Positions 63,717 through 64,000 of a stretch of DNA of 64,000 bases are shown one piece after another; position 1 is the stretch's first letter, and each line of letters opens with the position of its first letter. The translations under genes were made by a program, and so were the position numbers. Source of the DNA: Rhabditoides inermis (lineage: Eukaryota > Nematoda > Chromadorea > Rhabditida > Rhabditidae); NCBI GenBank assembly GCA_963966185.1, contig CAWZYM010000173.1, forward strand, positions 62,001 to 126,000. The letters are read 5' to 3'. The notes below the pieces were generated by a model. It was not told the DNA's origin. It was given only the letters and a program-made list of their open reading frames with translations, and did no database searches.

Positions 63717-64000
63717 CTGCAAAAAAATACGATTTTCACAAATCCTGAAACCTATTTTTATGCGATATGACTTTACCATAATGATGTACCTGAAATGGTG
63801 ATTTTTGACTATTTCTAAATTGTTATCCAGTTTATGATGTACATAAACTTTCATGAAACAAAATATGACGTAGACCTCGTGAACTTCTTTCGCTTGTGCC
63901 TTGGATTCGGTTTTGTGTTTATACCACTTTGCGTAGGAATGAGGTCGAGACGTCGTGAACAATGTATTTGCCAGCGACAAAACATGATGGTGACTAGAAA
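63717..64000. other. Channel gene intron or upstream region, right edge
   Basis: It begins with the acceptor (TTTTTTTGCAG) of the first visible channel exon. The rest is AT-rich, and no further exon is recognised before the window ends. An open frame at 63699-63980 is not protein-like. Confidence 0.5.

Noticed and set aside
63699..63980. An N-terminal channel exon in the 93-codon minus-strand frame at the right edge
   Set aside because: It overlaps the acceptor of the first recognised exon in another frame, and its composition is not channel-like. The true start is likely outside the window.

Overview
The window is eukaryotic and most likely from a nematode, probably a rhabditid or diplogastrid relative. 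It holds a seven-helix receptor of the nematode serpentine (srg-like) type and a TWK-type two-pore potassium channel. Introns are often only 42-60 bases and end in TTTCAG, and there are CR1-like LINE and BEL/Pao-like remnants. I cannot name the species. Coding models below were spliced by eye; I checked reading-frame phase across every junction of the three main models.

Layout. 1-2.3 kb: exon fragments of two genes among GA/CT microsatellites, an AT-hook-like exon on the minus strand and a GATAD1-like gene piece on the plus strand. 2.29-5.87 kb: a decayed CR1/Jockey-like LINE on the minus strand. 5.87-6.82 kb: short duplications. 6.82-44.38 kb: one 37.5-kb satellite array of alternating 31- and 32-bp units, roughly 1,200 copies. 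Each unit has a dyad-symmetric core around CCCGGTCACCGGG. The array shows nested higher-order duplications (636, 1060, 1226, 1656, 1728, 1746, 3000 and 4019 bp) and one 970-bp inverted block. 44.38-45.7 kb: a zinc-knuckle fragment of a BEL/Pao-type gag, two stray satellite units, and a second copy of a 570-bp piece of the LINE ORF1.

46.9-55.3 kb: two paralogous genes for secreted-then-anchored, single-pass membrane proteins with a CUB-like N-terminus. They lie tail to tail and keep several exon lengths exactly (129, 65 and 87 nt). Between them sits the srg-like receptor gene, whose 3' end overlaps the 3' end of the first paralog. 56.1-57.2 kb: pieces of two unrecognised genes, one with an in-frame stop. 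57.7-63.7 kb and beyond the right edge: a K2P potassium channel of 17 visible exons with an unusual first selectivity filter (STGYD).

The gene-bearing right third looks ordinary. The unusual part is the satellite: its symmetric units, its recent layered amplification, its inverted segment, and its boundaries, which are built from retroelement coding fragments. Long open frames inside the array are a by-product of the repeat and should not be read as genes.
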